This document shows positions 37,566 through 46,359 of a stretch of DNA of 64,000 nt, piece after piece (within the stretch, counting starts at the first letter, position 1; the number at the start of each line of letters is the position of its first letter). The translations under genes and the position numbers were made by a program. The DNA is taken from positions 1 through 64,000 of the forward strand of contig SAAS01000007.1 in the NCBI GenBank assembly GCA_009929315.1, read 5' to 3'. The notes beneath the pieces were generated by a model. The model made no database searches. It was given only the letters and a program-made list of their open reading frames with translations, and had not been told where the DNA came from. Source of the stretch: Clostridia bacterium. GTDB lineage: Bacteria > Bacillota > Clostridia > Oscillospirales > Oscillospiraceae.

Positions 37566-38659
37566 TAGTTGACCCCTCCTTCCAAGTTAGCTATAACTGC
37601 TTCGCCGCCGCTGGGCGCCCAAATCCTTGTCGGATTCGGCTCCATTACGCGTATTGCGCATTCTTCGCTGGCGAAATAGGTCATGTCGTCCTTCTCGGCG
37701 CAAACCATCGAGCGCAGTTTAAGTCTGTCGTTAAGTGCCAAAAGTCCGCCCTCGTAACCTAAGAGTATTGAAAACGGTCCGGTTACCAGCAGGCTGCCGA
37801 AGGTGTTTCGAAGAAAGCTCATCTTCTGCTTTTCAGCCGGCGGCATTGTGTCGATAACCGACCAGAAGGGCGCTGCGATAACGGAAGCAGCCTCCTCAAG
37901 CGTCATGCCCTGCTTGCGAAGCAGGTAGTCGAAAATATAGGTGATAACCTCGGTGTCCGTTTTAAGAGTGCAGGCATAGCCGAACATCTCAATAAAGCGG
38001 CGGTTGGCGTCATAGGAGGAGATTTCGCCGTTATGGACTATCGAATAGTCTAAAAGGGCAAATGGGTGCGCTCCGCCCCACCATCCGGGAGTGTTGGTCG
38101 GATAGCGTCCGTGGGCAGTCCAACTGTAGCCCTCATATTCCTCAAGCCGATAGAATTCGCCGACATCCTCGGGAAAACCCACCGCCTTGAATACGCCCAT
38201 GTTCTTCCCGCTTGAAAAGACATAGCAGCCGTCGAGCTCTTTGTTAATCTTAATAACAATTCGGGCTACATATTCCTTTTCGTCAAGCTGGCTTTCTTTG
38301 AGGCGCTCCTGATTCGGAGCCGCAAAATAGCGCCAAATCAGGGGTTGATTTGTTATCTTAGGCGTTTCACGCACAGGTATTTCTGACTGTTTTTCGATTT
38401 CAAAGGCTTCGCCGATGAGCTTCTCGCACTCATGGCGACAGGCGGTATTGTCATAAAAAATGTGCAGTGCATACAGGTCCTTGAATTCAGGGTAAATGCC
38501 GTAACCCGCAAAGCCGCCGCCGAGGCCATTTGACCTCTCGTGCATCACGGTCATCGATTTTACGATTTTGTCACCGCATGTCTTATTACCCTTTTTTGAA
38601 ATCAAGCCCGATATAGCACAGCCCGACGGAATTCTTATCTCGCCTTCTTTTTTCAGCAT
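37565..38659 (-). CDS. glutamate synthase, glutaminase (GATase II) subunit
   Basis: 364 residues. Class II glutaminase fold with nucleophile in PSGCAISGLI, active-site motifs GRYPTNTPG and HNGEISSYDANRRF, and DTEVITYIFDYLL. The candidate nucleophile Cys14 lies after a 13-residue leader, so processing to free its amino group would be expected. It releases ammonia from glutamine for the synthase subunit. Start at 38659 (MLKKEGEI): the frame is open further upstream but crosses the promoter and attenuator, so the longer start can be excluded. First gene of the operon. Confidence 0.93.
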   Translation of the reverse strand: MLKKEGEIRIPSGCAISGLISKKGNKTCGDKIVKSMTVMHERSNGLGGGFAGYGIYPEFKDLYALHIFYDNTACRHECEKLIGEAFEIEKQSEIPVRETPKITNQPLIWRYFAAPNQERLKESQLDEKEYVARIVIKINKELDGCYVFSSGKNMGVFKAVGFPEDVGEFYRLEEYEGYSWTAHGRYPTNTPGWWGGAHPFALLDYSIVHNGEISSYDANRRFIEMFGYACTLKTDTEVITYIFDYLLRKQGMTLEEAASVIAAPFWSVIDTMPPAEKQKMSFLRNTFGSLLVTGPFSILLGYEGGLLALNDRLKLRSMVCAEKDDMTYFASEECAIRVMEPNPTRIWAPSGGEAVIANLEGGVN

Positions 38660-38680
38660 GGTCTCACATCCATAAAAATA

Positions 38681-38733
38681 AAATAAAAAAAGGCGATCAT
38701 TAAGAGTGGTTGACACATTTAATGAACGCCTTT
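38681..38733 (-). terminator. attenuator terminator in the glutamate synthase leader
   Basis: On the minus strand AAAGGCGTTCATTAA pairs with TTAATGATCGCCTTT, with one mismatch, followed by TTTT. The 5' arm contains the AAAGGC loop and 3' stem of the hexaloop hairpin at 38724-38737, so the two structures exclude each other. Confidence 0.85.
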
Positions 38734-38737
38734 GTTC
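38724..38737 (-). promoter_or_regulatory. AAAGGC hexaloop hairpin (candidate ANTAR site), glutamate synthase leader
   Basis: GAAC-AAAGGC-GTTC on the minus strand: four-pair stem, hexaloop with A at 1 and G at 4, as ANTAR proteins recognise. It lies at the very start of the transcript. Confidence 0.7.
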
Positions 38738-38746
38738 GTAAAATAG

Positions 38747-38775
38747 ACTATACAATAAACTTATACCCTTGTCAA
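38747..38775 (-). promoter_or_regulatory. sigma-A promoter of the glutamate synthase operon
   Basis: TTGACA (38770-38775), 17 bases, TATAGT (38747-38752) on the minus strand. Confidence 0.85.
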
Positions 38776-38849
38776 CAGCATTTTCGCCTTTAATACCGTC
38801 AAAATGCAATTTTCTTCTCTCAATCCTTCATTTTTGTGCGAAGAAAGTC

Positions 38850-38878
38850 TTGACAATAGTTTTCTATAGTGCTAAAGT
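38850..38878 (+). promoter_or_regulatory. sigma-A promoter of glnN
   Basis: TTGACA (38850-38855), 17 bases, TAAAGT (38873-38878). Divergent from the glutamate synthase promoter, with 74 bases between their -35 elements. Confidence 0.8.
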
Positions 38879-38892
38879 AACTGCATGTATGG

Positions 38893-38946
38893 ACGGCAAA
38901 GGCGCCGCAGATAGCATTTCTGCGTGCTTTTGTCGTTATTTTTTTA
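38893..38946 (+). terminator. attenuator terminator in the glnN leader
   Basis: ACGGCAAAGG pairs with CTTTTGTCGT and, inside it, CGCAGA with TCTGCG; the stem is followed by TATTTTTTT. Its 5' arm includes the AAAGGC loop of the hairpin at 38894-38907. Confidence 0.8.
38894..38907 (+). promoter_or_regulatory. AAAGGC hexaloop hairpin (candidate ANTAR site), glnN leader
   Basis: CGGC-AAAGGC-GCCG: four-pair stem with the same hexaloop as in the divergent leader but a different stem sequence, so structure rather than sequence of the stem is kept. Confidence 0.7.
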
Positions 38947-38975
38947 GAAATTTTTACCCAAAAGGAGAATGCAAT

Positions 38976-41069
38976 ATGAGTTCAGTATCAGAAATATTCG
39001 GCTCAATGGTTTTCAGTGATTCCGTTATGAAGGAACGCCTTCCCAAGGGAACCTACACCGCAATGCAGAAGACCATTAAAGACGGAAAGCTGCTTGACAT
39101 CGAGGTTGCCACCATCGTCGCCAACGCGATGAAGGATTGGGCCATCGAAAAGGGCGCGACTCACTTCACTCATTGGTTCCAGCCGATGACAGGTATCACC
39201 GCAGAGAAGCACGACAGCTTTATTTCCCCGACAAATGACGGCAAGGTAATAATGGAGTTTTCGGGCAAGGAGCTTGTCCGCGGCGAACCCGACGCGTCGA
39301 GCTTCCCCTCCGGCGGTCTTCGTGCCACCTTTGAGGCGAGAGGTTATACCGCTTGGGACCCCACGAGCTACGCTTTCATCAAGGATAATACTCTGTGCAT
39401 TCCCACCGCTTTCTGCTCCTACACGGGCGAAGCTCTGGATAAGAAAACACCGCTGCTGCGCTCTATGCAGGCAATAAACACTCAGGCCCTGCGTGTTTTG
39501 AAGCTCTTCGGAAATGAAGACGTCAGCTCAGTTAAGACAACCGTCGGACCCGAGCAGGAATACTTCATCATTGACAGAGAGCTTTATGAAAAACGCCCCG
39601 ACCTCATCTATACCGGACGCACACTCTTCGGTTCAAGACCTCCCAAGGGTCAGGAGCTTGAGGACCATTACTTCGGAAGCATTAAGCCCCGCGTCAAGGA
39701 GTACATGGAAGACCTTGACAACGAGCTTTGGAAGCTAGGCATTCTCGCCAAGACCGAACACAACGAGGTTGCCCCCGCTCAGCACGAGCTTGCTCCGATT
39801 TTCACCACCACCAATATTGCCGTCGACCACAACCAGCTTACAATGGAAATTATGCAGAAGGTTGCAAAGAAGCACGGCCTTGTCTGCCTGCTTCACGAGA
39901 AGCCCTTTGCCGGCGTTAACGGCAGCGGCAAGCACAACAACTGGTCAATTTCCACCAACACGGGTATAAACCTTCTTGAGCCGGGCGAAACCCCCTACGA
40001 AAACGCTCAGTTCCTTATCTTCCTTTGCGCCGTAATCAAGGCTGTTGACGATTATCAGGAGCTTCTGCGCCTTTCCGTTGCGACAGCGGCCAATGACCAC
40101 CGTCTGGGCGCAAACGAAGCGCCTCCCGCGGTTATCTCCGTGTTCCTCGGCGACGAGCTTACAGAGATTCTCACCGCGATCGACAGCGGCAAGGCTTACA
40201 GTGACCGCGTCAAGGAACAAATGACAATCGGCGTTGACGTTCTGCCCCACTTCCCGAAAGACACAACGGACAGAAACAGAACCTCTCCCTTCGCCTTCAC
40301 CGGCAATAAGTTTGAGTTCCGTATGCCCGGTTCTTCACTGTCCATAGCGGGTCCGAACTTCGTACTTAACACTGCTGTCGCCGAAATTTTGAAGCAGTTT
40401 GCCGACGAGCTTGAGGGCGCCAAGGACTTCACAGCCTCGCTCAACAGCCTCATTAAGAGAACCATTTCCGAGCATAAGCGCATTATCTTTAACGGCAACG
40501 GTTATGACGACGCCTGGATTCTTGAGGCTCTTAAGAGAGGCCTGCCCAACCTCAAGACCACACCGGACTGCCTGCCCTGCTTCCTTGAGGAAAAGAGCGT
40601 GAAGCTTTTCACCTCCCACAAGGTGCTCTCCGAAACGGAAATCAAGTCCCGTTACGAGATCGTCATGGAAAACTACACTAAGGTCATCAACATCGAAGCT
40701 CTGACTATGCTCGACATGGCTAAAAAGAGCATTATGCCCGCCGTGTCCGCTTATTCCAAGGCGCTTTCGGATACCGCCATTTCGAAAAAGAGCTTCCTTG
40801 CAACTGTTGACTGCACTTATGAGCTCGAAACACTTAAGACTGTTTCCCGCGCCGCAGCCGATTTGTACAGCAAGACAGCCGCACTCGACAAGGCACTTTT
40901 GGACTCCAAGGAGATTTCCGAAGCGACTGAGCTTGCGGTGTTCTATAAGGACAATGTCATTCCGGCCATGAGCGAGCTTCGCATTTCCGCCGACGAGCTT
41001 GAAACCGTTACCTCGAAGACTTATTGGCCCTATCCGTCCTACGGCGATCTGCTCTTCAGCGTAAAATAA
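38976..41069 (+). CDS. glnN: glutamine synthetase type III
   Basis: 697 residues, the GSIII size. Family signatures: [92 protein letters not shown]. It makes glutamine under low ammonium in anaerobes. AAAGGAG precedes the ATG at 38976; the frame is open for 69 codons upstream, but that part covers the promoter and attenuator. asnB follows on the same strand. Confidence 0.97.
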   Translation: MSSVSEIFGSMVFSDSVMKERLPKGTYTAMQKTIKDGKLLDIEVATIVANAMKDWAIEKGATHFTHWFQPMTGITAEKHDSFISPTNDGKVIMEFSGKELVRGEPDASSFPSGGLRATFEARGYTAWDPTSYAFIKDNTLCIPTAFCSYTGEALDKKTPLLRSMQAINTQALRVLKLFGNEDVSSVKTTVGPEQEYFIIDRELYEKRPDLIYTGRTLFGSRPPKGQELEDHYFGSIKPRVKEYMEDLDNELWKLGILAKTEHNEVAPAQHELAPIFTTTNIAVDHNQLTMEIMQKVAKKHGLVCLLHEKPFAGVNGSGKHNNWSISTNTGINLLEPGETPYENAQFLIFLCAVIKAVDDYQELLRLSVATAANDHRLGANEAPPAVISVFLGDELTEILTAIDSGKAYSDRVKEQMTIGVDVLPHFPKDTTDRNRTSPFAFTGNKFEFRMPGSSLSIAGPNFVLNTAVAEILKQFADELEGAKDFTASLNSLIKRTISEHKRIIFNGNGYDDAWILEALKRGLPNLKTTPDCLPCFLEEKSVKLFTSHKVLSETEIKSRYEIVMENYTKVINIEALTMLDMAKKSIMPAVSAYSKALSDTAISKKSFLATVDCTYELETLKTVSRAAADLYSKTAALDKALLDSKEISEATELAVFYKDNVIPAMSELRISADELETVTSKTYWPYPSYGDLLFSVK

Positions 41070-41160
41070 TCGAAGTCTCAAAACATTTCTTTAAGGAAAA
41101 TAAAAAAACTCTTTCCTTTCTCACAACTTAACGCTATAATTATAAAAATCTAAACGATCC

Positions 41161-41183
41161 GGGGGCGGATCTAATCCGCCCCC
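41161..41183 (+). terminator. strong hairpin between glnN and asnB
   Basis: GGGGGCGGAT/ATCCGCCCCC, ten perfect pairs around a CTA loop, followed by AATATTTCTATTTTT. It lies about 18 bases before the asnB ribosome site and after a TATAAT at 41135-41140, so it may end glnN transcripts or attenuate asnB. Confidence 0.65.
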
Positions 41184-41212
41184 AATATTTCTATTTTTGG
41201 AGGAAAATAAAT

Positions 41213-42793
41213 ATGTGCTCGATTATCGGAGCCGAAGATTTCGAGATTCCGCAGGGCGAGTTCGTAGAAGCCTTCTACAAAACAAAGACTCGCGGCCCTG
41301 ACATGACCCGTTTGGTGGACACCCCCGCCGGCAGACTTGGCTTTCACAGGCTTGCCATCATGGATACCCATGAAAGCGGAATGCAGCCATTCGCGCTCAA
41401 TGGTAATTACGTCGTTTGCAACGGCGAGATTTACGGATTCCGAAACTTAAAGAAGGCTCTTGCCTCCGAGTACACCTTCATAAGTGATTCCGACTGTGAA
41501 ATTCTGCTTCCTATTTATGAAAAATACGGTCTTGAAATGTTCAAGATGCTGGATGCGGAATTTGCCCTTATAATTTATGACTGCAAGCGCGATTCCTTTG
41601 TCGCCGCCCGCGACCCCATAGGCATTAGACCTCTTTATTACGGCAAGGGCAAGCACGGCGAAATGATTTTCGCCTCCGAGGCCAAGAATATTGTCGGACT
41701 ATCGGACGACATTCGTCCCTTCCCTCCCGGGTATTACTATGCGGACGGGGAATTTGTCTGCTACTGCGATATCGCCGCGCGGCAGGACTACAACTCGGAC
41801 GATTTGGAAACCGTATGCACAAAAATCCGTCAGAAACTTTCGATGGGCGTTGCAAAGCGTCTGGACGCGGATGTGCCCGTCGGCTTTCTGCTCTCAGGCG
41901 GACTTGACAGCTCCCTTGTTTGCGCTATCGCTACAAAGCTTTTAAACCGCCCCATACGCACCTTTGCAATCGGCATGGAAACGGACGCCATCGACCTTAA
42001 ATACGCAAAGCAGGTCGCCGAGTTCATTGGCAGCGAGCATCAGGAAATAATCATTAACAGCAACGACGTTATTTCGTCGCTGGAAACGGTTGTTTCGATT
42101 CTGGGTACTTACGATATTACAACCATCCGCGCCAGCATGGGAATGTATCTGATATGCAAGGCGATACACGAGCAAACAGATATCCGCGTTCTTCTGACAG
42201 GCGAGATTTCCGATGAAATCTTCGGATACAAGTACACGGACTTTGCGCCGAACGCCGAAGCTTTCCAGCTTGAGGCGGAGAAGCGCCTGCGCGAGCTGCA
42301 CATGTACGACGTGCTCCGCGCCGACAGGTCGATTTCCTCAAACTCACTTGAGGCGCGTGTTCCCTTCGGCGATCTGGAATTTGTCAGCTATGTCATGAGT
42401 GTTCCGCCCGAGATGAAGATGAACAGCTACAAAATGGGCAAATATCTGCTCCGCCACGCTTTTGAAGGCGGCAATTACCTGCCCGAGAACATTCTTTGGC
42501 GTGACAAGGCGGCGTTTTCCGACGCGGTCGGTCACTCTCTGGTGGAGGACATCAAGGCGTATGCCGAAGGCCTTTACAGCGATGCAGACTTTGCGGAAAA
42601 ATGTGCGAAATACGACTTTGCAAAGCCCTTTACTAAGGAGTCCCTGCTTTATCGTGAGATTTTTGAAAAATACTATCCCGGTCAGGCAAAAATGGTCGAC
42701 GATTTCTGGATGCCGAACAAGAGTTGGGAAGGCTGCAACGTAAACGACCCCTCCGCCCGTGTTCTCTCAAACTACGGAGCAAGCGGAAAATAA
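41213..42793 (+). CDS. asnB: asparagine synthase (glutamine-hydrolysing)
   Basis: 526 residues. Begins MCSIIG, giving the N-terminal nucleophile Cys after Met removal; glutaminase motifs RLAIMD and NGEIYGFRNL follow. The synthetase domain has the ATP pyrophosphatase loop LLSGGLDSSLV (about residues 225-235) and LLTGEISDEIFGY. It converts aspartate and glutamine to asparagine. TGGAGGA precedes the ATG. The gene uses glutamine made by GlnN just upstream. Confidence 0.97.
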   Translation: MCSIIGAEDFEIPQGEFVEAFYKTKTRGPDMTRLVDTPAGRLGFHRLAIMDTHESGMQPFALNGNYVVCNGEIYGFRNLKKALASEYTFISDSDCEILLPIYEKYGLEMFKMLDAEFALIIYDCKRDSFVAARDPIGIRPLYYGKGKHGEMIFASEAKNIVGLSDDIRPFPPGYYYADGEFVCYCDIAARQDYNSDDLETVCTKIRQKLSMGVAKRLDADVPVGFLLSGGLDSSLVCAIATKLLNRPIRTFAIGMETDAIDLKYAKQVAEFIGSEHQEIIINSNDVISSLETVVSILGTYDITTIRASMGMYLICKAIHEQTDIRVLLTGEISDEIFGYKYTDFAPNAEAFQLEAEKRLRELHMYDVLRADRSISSNSLEARVPFGDLEFVSYVMSVPPEMKMNSYKMGKYLLRHAFEGGNYLPENILWRDKAAFSDAVGHSLVEDIKAYAEGLYSDADFAEKCAKYDFAKPFTKESLLYREIFEKYYPGQAKMVDDFWMPNKSWEGCNVNDPSARVLSNYGASGK

Positions 42794-42802
42794 CACTAAA
42801 TA

Positions 42803-42834
42803 AAAAAACCGGACGGTAACTGCCGTCCGGTTTT
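42803..42834. terminator. bidirectional terminator
   Basis: AAAAACCGGACGG/CCGTCCGGTTTTT stem, flanked by A and T runs, between convergent asnB and the GNAT gene. Confidence 0.9.
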
Positions 42835-42866
42835 TGCGTTATATCGAAAAACTACTTTTCGCGCCC

Positions 42867-43568
42867 CTATTCGTCATAAAGCCAAGTAAGAGTCTTTTCC
42901 GAAAAGCTCAGTCCGAGCTTTTCCTGTAACAGCATTGACGCTTTGTTTGTCGTCACTATATGCGCCAGCGGCACACAGCCTTTTTCAACAATTCTGTTTA
43001 TCATCGCCGCTTCAAGAGTATAGGCTATTCCTCGGCGGCGGTACTCCGGCAAAACCTCCAGAATACCCATAGTTCCCTCGGAATGAGTGCCGATAAAGCC
43101 CGCGCATTCACCTCCGCAATAGGCGCCTATCATTCCGGCCTCAATGCGCTCGGCTATGTAGGGCGGGTCTGCGGGATGGTCGTAGTGCTCCACGACGAAA
43201 TCGCGTTCCGCCATTGTCAGCATACGAAGCTCAACGCCCTGCGGCAGCTTCTCGTCAAGCTTTTCGGCGGAAAGGTAGGCGCACTGCAGACACTCCATTT
43301 TGTACTTATGCGAGTAGAGTTCCTGCAGAAACGGCACAAAACGCAGCTGGTGCATCGCAATCAGCTCGGGCCTTTTTATCATGGCGCAGATTTTTTTGAG
43401 GCTCTGTTCGTCTTCCGTGCTTATCATGTATGTATAATCGCCGTTTAAAACGGCAACTCCGCCGTCATCTGCGTATAGAACACGCCCCATGCCCCGCCTC
43501 AGCGTTTCCAGCATGTCCATGTGGGTCAGTCTGTCCCTGTTTAAATATTCGTAAGCCAAGTCGTTCAT
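42867..43568 (-). CDS. GNAT-family N-acetyltransferase
   Basis: 233 residues. The C-terminal part has the acetyl-CoA motif (ILEVLPEYRRRGIAYTLEAAMI) and a FR47-like fold; the N-terminal half is a family-specific extension. The acetyl-acceptor cannot be told. GNAT proteins of this size are frequent in clostridia. Single gene. Confidence 0.9.
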   Translation of the reverse strand: MNDLAYEYLNRDRLTHMDMLETLRRGMGRVLYADDGGVAVLNGDYTYMISTEDEQSLKKICAMIKRPELIAMHQLRFVPFLQELYSHKYKMECLQCAYLSAEKLDEKLPQGVELRMLTMAERDFVVEHYDHPADPPYIAERIEAGMIGAYCGGECAGFIGTHSEGTMGILEVLPEYRRRGIAYTLEAAMINRIVEKGCVPLAHIVTTNKASMLLQEKLGLSFSEKTLTWLYDE

Positions 43569-43649
43569 TGTTTTCTCCGTCTTTTTTCGGTGATTTCAGT
43601 ATTATCTTTATAGTACGGTTTGCCCTTTAATGTCAAGCGAGTTCTCACA

Positions 43650-43692
43650 GAAAGAATAAAGACAGCGCCTGCCGAAATTTTGCAGGCGCTGT
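43650..43692 (-). terminator. terminator of the 49-aa gene
   Basis: ACAGCGCCTGC/GCAGGCGCTGT, eleven pairs, followed on the minus strand by CTTTATTCTTTC; 3 bases after the stop codon. Confidence 0.75.
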
Positions 43693-43695
43693 TTG

Positions 43696-43845
43696 CTAGC
43701 GGAAACAGTCTTTGGTATCGCTCTTTACAGGCTCCGTTTTCTGCTTGTTTTCTCCGACCTTAGCGTCCTCATTGCGGAGCTTTGCCTGCTTTATTTTTTC
43801 CGTGCCCGTGTTTTTATCGGGTCTTCGCATGCCGGCCTTAGCCAT
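43696..43845 (-). CDS. small basic protein, 49 residues, unknown function
   Basis: The frame begins MAKAGMRRPDKNTGTEKIKQ and ends SDTKDCFR; 21 of 49 residues are charged. GAGG lies 8 bases before the ATG and a terminator comes directly after the stop, both supporting a real gene. It lies 61 bases after the NhaC stop on the same strand and may share its transcript. I do not know the family; no TM or metal motif is visible. Confidence 0.72.
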   Translation of the reverse strand: MAKAGMRRPDKNTGTEKIKQAKLRNEDAKVGENKQKTEPVKSDTKDCFR

Positions 43846-43906
43846 AGTTATCACCTCAGGCCTATTGTTGCACGCTATGAAGAAAAATATACAAATTTTA
43901 CCGAGT

Positions 43907-45238
43907 TTAGCTGATTTCGGTATGCTCGCTCTTCGTTATTTCCGCCCTCTGTTTTCTGAACTGCGTCATGTAGTAAATAATTGGCACGAGAAATAAATAA
44001 ACCGCGCACAGAATGCTCGAAGTCGGAGCGGCAATGGCGGCAAGCGGCACGGCACCCGCAATCGACCAAGGTATCAGCGGCGAGATAATAACCGCGGAGT
44101 TTTCGAGCGACAGCGCCCTGTCGTCCTTTTCTTTCACAGTATCGCCGCAAAGCTGATGTGTAAGCATTACGCCGAGGGTCTGATTACAGCTTATCATGGT
44201 CGTAAATATCGAGGTCAGGATGTAGGCTCCGAAGGGATTTATCTTATTCGCAAGAGCGTGTATGTACTTTTTAATGCCCGAAAGCAGACCTGTTCCCTCA
44301 AATATCCCCGAATACGAGGAGGACAGTAAGACGATTGCGGCGGGCTTTAGCATTGAAACTATCCCACCGCCGCTGAGCAGCGCGCCCAGTTCCTTGTCGG
44401 CGGGCTTATAGCCCAGGAGCAGTATTTTAAGCATTGGCAGAAACTGCGTGCCCTGAACCGCCATGCATATCGCACTGCCGCAGACAATGCTGACCGCAAC
44501 GGTTATTTTTACGCTGACCTTGAAGGCGGAAAGAACAACTATGAGCGCCGCGGGTATGACAGTTACCCAAAGAAGATTAAAGTGTTCGGCGAAAAGCCCA
44601 ACGACATTGGCGGAGGAACCGCCGGTTTTCATTGAGAAGCCGACTGCAAGATAAATTGCGCTGGCCAAAACGAAGGGAATAACCGCGGATTTTATCATGA
44701 GCCGTACATTTCGAAATATGCTCGTTTCGGTAAGCTCGCTCACAAGCAGCGCGCTTGTGGACATGGGCGAGTTTCGATCACCGAAAAAGCCGCCGGCGAG
44801 TACGGCGCCGCCCACCCACATGGGGCTTACGTCCATGGTGTTTCCCATCATCATACATATAACGCCTATTGTGGCGGCCGTTCCGAAGGAGGTGCCCATC
44901 AGCATTGAAATCATGCTGCAGAGAAGGAAAGTCGCAAAAATAAAGGTCTGCGGCAGGATGAGCTTTGAGGCGTAATAGATTATGTAAGGGATTGTACCTC
45001 CCGCGCGCCAGATTGCGGTGAGCGCGCCGATAAGCACAAAGACGAAGGTAATGTTTTTAACTGTTTTAATGCCCTCCAGCGACATTTTAACCATCTCTTT
45101 AAAGCTGTGCTTTTTAAAAAGACCATAGGAAAAAAACAGGGCAAGCCCGAAAAGCAGGGCATAAAATATCGACAAATTGAAGCTCACGCAGGAAATCAGC
45201 CCCGCAATAAAAAGCCCGAGAATTATTGTTTCCGCCAC
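43907..45238 (-). CDS. nhaC: NhaC-family Na+/H+ antiporter
   Basis: 443 residues with about eleven TMs. NhaC signatures: GGFFGDRNSPMSTSALLVSEL, MGTSFGTAATIGVICMMMG and LSSSYSGIFEGTGLLSG. It exchanges Na+ for H+, or acts as an amino-acid antiporter in some branches (for example malate/lactate MleN-like). Substrate not settled. Single gene followed by the small protein. Confidence 0.88.
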   Translation of the reverse strand: MAETIILGLFIAGLISCVSFNLSIFYALLFGLALFFSYGLFKKHSFKEMVKMSLEGIKTVKNITFVFVLIGALTAIWRAGGTIPYIIYYASKLILPQTFIFATFLLCSMISMLMGTSFGTAATIGVICMMMGNTMDVSPMWVGGAVLAGGFFGDRNSPMSTSALLVSELTETSIFRNVRLMIKSAVIPFVLASAIYLAVGFSMKTGGSSANVVGLFAEHFNLLWVTVIPAALIVVLSAFKVSVKITVAVSIVCGSAICMAVQGTQFLPMLKILLLGYKPADKELGALLSGGGIVSMLKPAAIVLLSSSYSGIFEGTGLLSGIKKYIHALANKINPFGAYILTSIFTTMISCNQTLGVMLTHQLCGDTVKEKDDRALSLENSAVIISPLIPWSIAGAVPLAAIAAPTSSILCAVYLFLVPIIYYMTQFRKQRAEITKSEHTEIS

Positions 45239-45405
45239 TGTCCGTCACGCCCTTTTTTAACACATATAGAAGTTATCTTACCACCGCATAGCGGAATGTC
45301 AACAAAATCCGACAGTTTTGCACATCATTATTAATATCCGGGCGGCATATTCCGTCAAAGGATATCTTACTGTCTTCGCTAAGTTCATAACATACTTTTA
45401 AGGTA

Positions 45406-45434
45406 TTGACATTGTCGGAATGTGATTGTACAAT
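45406..45434 (+). promoter_or_regulatory. sigma-A promoter of ribU
   Basis: TTGACA (45406-45411), 17 bases, TACAAT (45429-45434). Confidence 0.75.
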
Positions 45435-45460
45435 CGGCTTGAACATTTGAATATGAAAAT

Positions 45461-45571
45461 GTCTTCAGGGCAGGGTGAAATTCCCGATTGGCGGTAAAGT
45501 CCGCGAGCGCGAAAGCGCAAGATTTGGTGAAACTCCAAAACCAACAGTTACAGTCTGGATGGAAGAAGATG
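45461..45571 (+). ncRNA. FMN riboswitch (RFN element)
   Basis: All RFN blocks are in order: TCTTCAGGGCAGGGTGAAAT, TCCCGATTGGCGGTAAAGTC, the variable arm AGCGCGAAAGCGC, GATTTGGTGAAACTCCAAAACC, and CCAACAGTTACAGTCTGGATG, closing with GAAGAAGA. It should repress ribU when FMN is ample. Confidence 0.98.
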
Positions 45572-45669
45572 TGTTAAACTGACCGAGCGGTCTTTGCTCG
45601 GCACGCCACGCACCTAATGCAGTTTTAACACCTGAAAGACATCCGTTTTTCAGGTGTTACTTTGTTTTA
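45571..45669 (+). terminator. FMN riboswitch expression platform
   Basis: Terminator AACACCTGAAA.../TTTTCAGGTGTT (45627-45658) with a T-rich tail. An antiterminator can form from GTGTTAAACTG (45571-45581) and CAGTTTTAACAC (45620-45631), which takes the terminator's 5' arm. Confidence 0.85.
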
Positions 45670-45680
45670 GGAGTGTTTCC

Positions 45681-46286
45681 ATGAAAAAATCAGCAAAATC
45701 CCCGGCAAACGGTCAACCCTTGACCCACAAGATGACCGTTACAGCCATGCTCTCTGCCGTGTCAGCGGTTCTGATGTTCATTGACTTCAGCGTTCCGATC
45801 ATGCCTTCCTTCATCAAGCTCGACATTTCTGAGCTTCCCGCTTTGCTTGCTTCCTTCAGCCTCGGTCCGGTTTACGGCGTGGTCGTCTGCCTCATCAAAA
45901 ACCTTATCAACCTTGCCCGTTCCACCACCTCGGGAGTCGGCGAGCTGTGCAATTTCCTGCTCGGTGCCGTTTTCGTTTTCACCGCGGGTCTGGTTTTTAA
46001 AAAGATGAAGAACCGCAAGGGCGCGTTTGTCGGCGCGCTCATCGGCGCCTTCGTCATGGCTGTGCTGAGTCTTCCGCTAAACTATTACGTTACTTACCCG
46101 ATTTATGCAAACTTCATTCCGATGGAAGGCATAATAGGAATGTATCAGGTAATACTGCCGAGCGTAAAAAGTCTGTGGGATTGCCTTCTTGTTTTCAACG
46201 CTCCCTTTACCTTTGTTAAAGGACTTATCGATGTTGGTCTTACCTTCCTCATCTATAAACGACTCTCGCCAATCCTGCATAAATAG
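45681..46286 (+). CDS. ribU: riboflavin ECF transporter S component
   Basis: 201 residues, six TMs, RibU family: KMTVTAMLSAVSAVLMFIDF, FIKLDISELPALLASFSLGP and YGVVVCLIKNLINL. It binds riboflavin and works with a shared ECF energising module, which is not in the window. AGGAG precedes the ATG at 45681. The FMN riboswitch in front fixes the substrate. Confidence 0.96.
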   Translation: MKKSAKSPANGQPLTHKMTVTAMLSAVSAVLMFIDFSVPIMPSFIKLDISELPALLASFSLGPVYGVVVCLIKNLINLARSTTSGVGELCNFLLGAVFVFTAGLVFKKMKNRKGAFVGALIGAFVMAVLSLPLNYYVTYPIYANFIPMEGIIGMYQVILPSVKSLWDCLLVFNAPFTFVKGLIDVGLTFLIYKRLSPILHK

Positions 46287-46313
46287 AAAAGCTCGAAAGC
46301 CAATATTTGCATG

Positions 46314-46353
46314 AAAAAAAGAAGCCTTCGGCATTCCGAAGGCTTCTTTTTTT
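46314..46353. terminator. bidirectional terminator
   Basis: An 18-pair AAAAAAAGAAGCCTTCGG stem around CATT, with T-runs on both strands. Confidence 0.9.
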
Positions 46354-46359
46354 GCTATG

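Noticed and set aside
38660..38809. N-terminal extension of the glutaminase subunit to 38809
   Set aside because: It would cover the promoter, hexaloop hairpin and terminator; MLKKEGEI at 38659 matches the family start.
38769..38975. 69-codon N-terminal extension of GlnN
   Set aside because: It covers the glnN promoter and attenuator; AAAGGAG before 38976 fixes the start.
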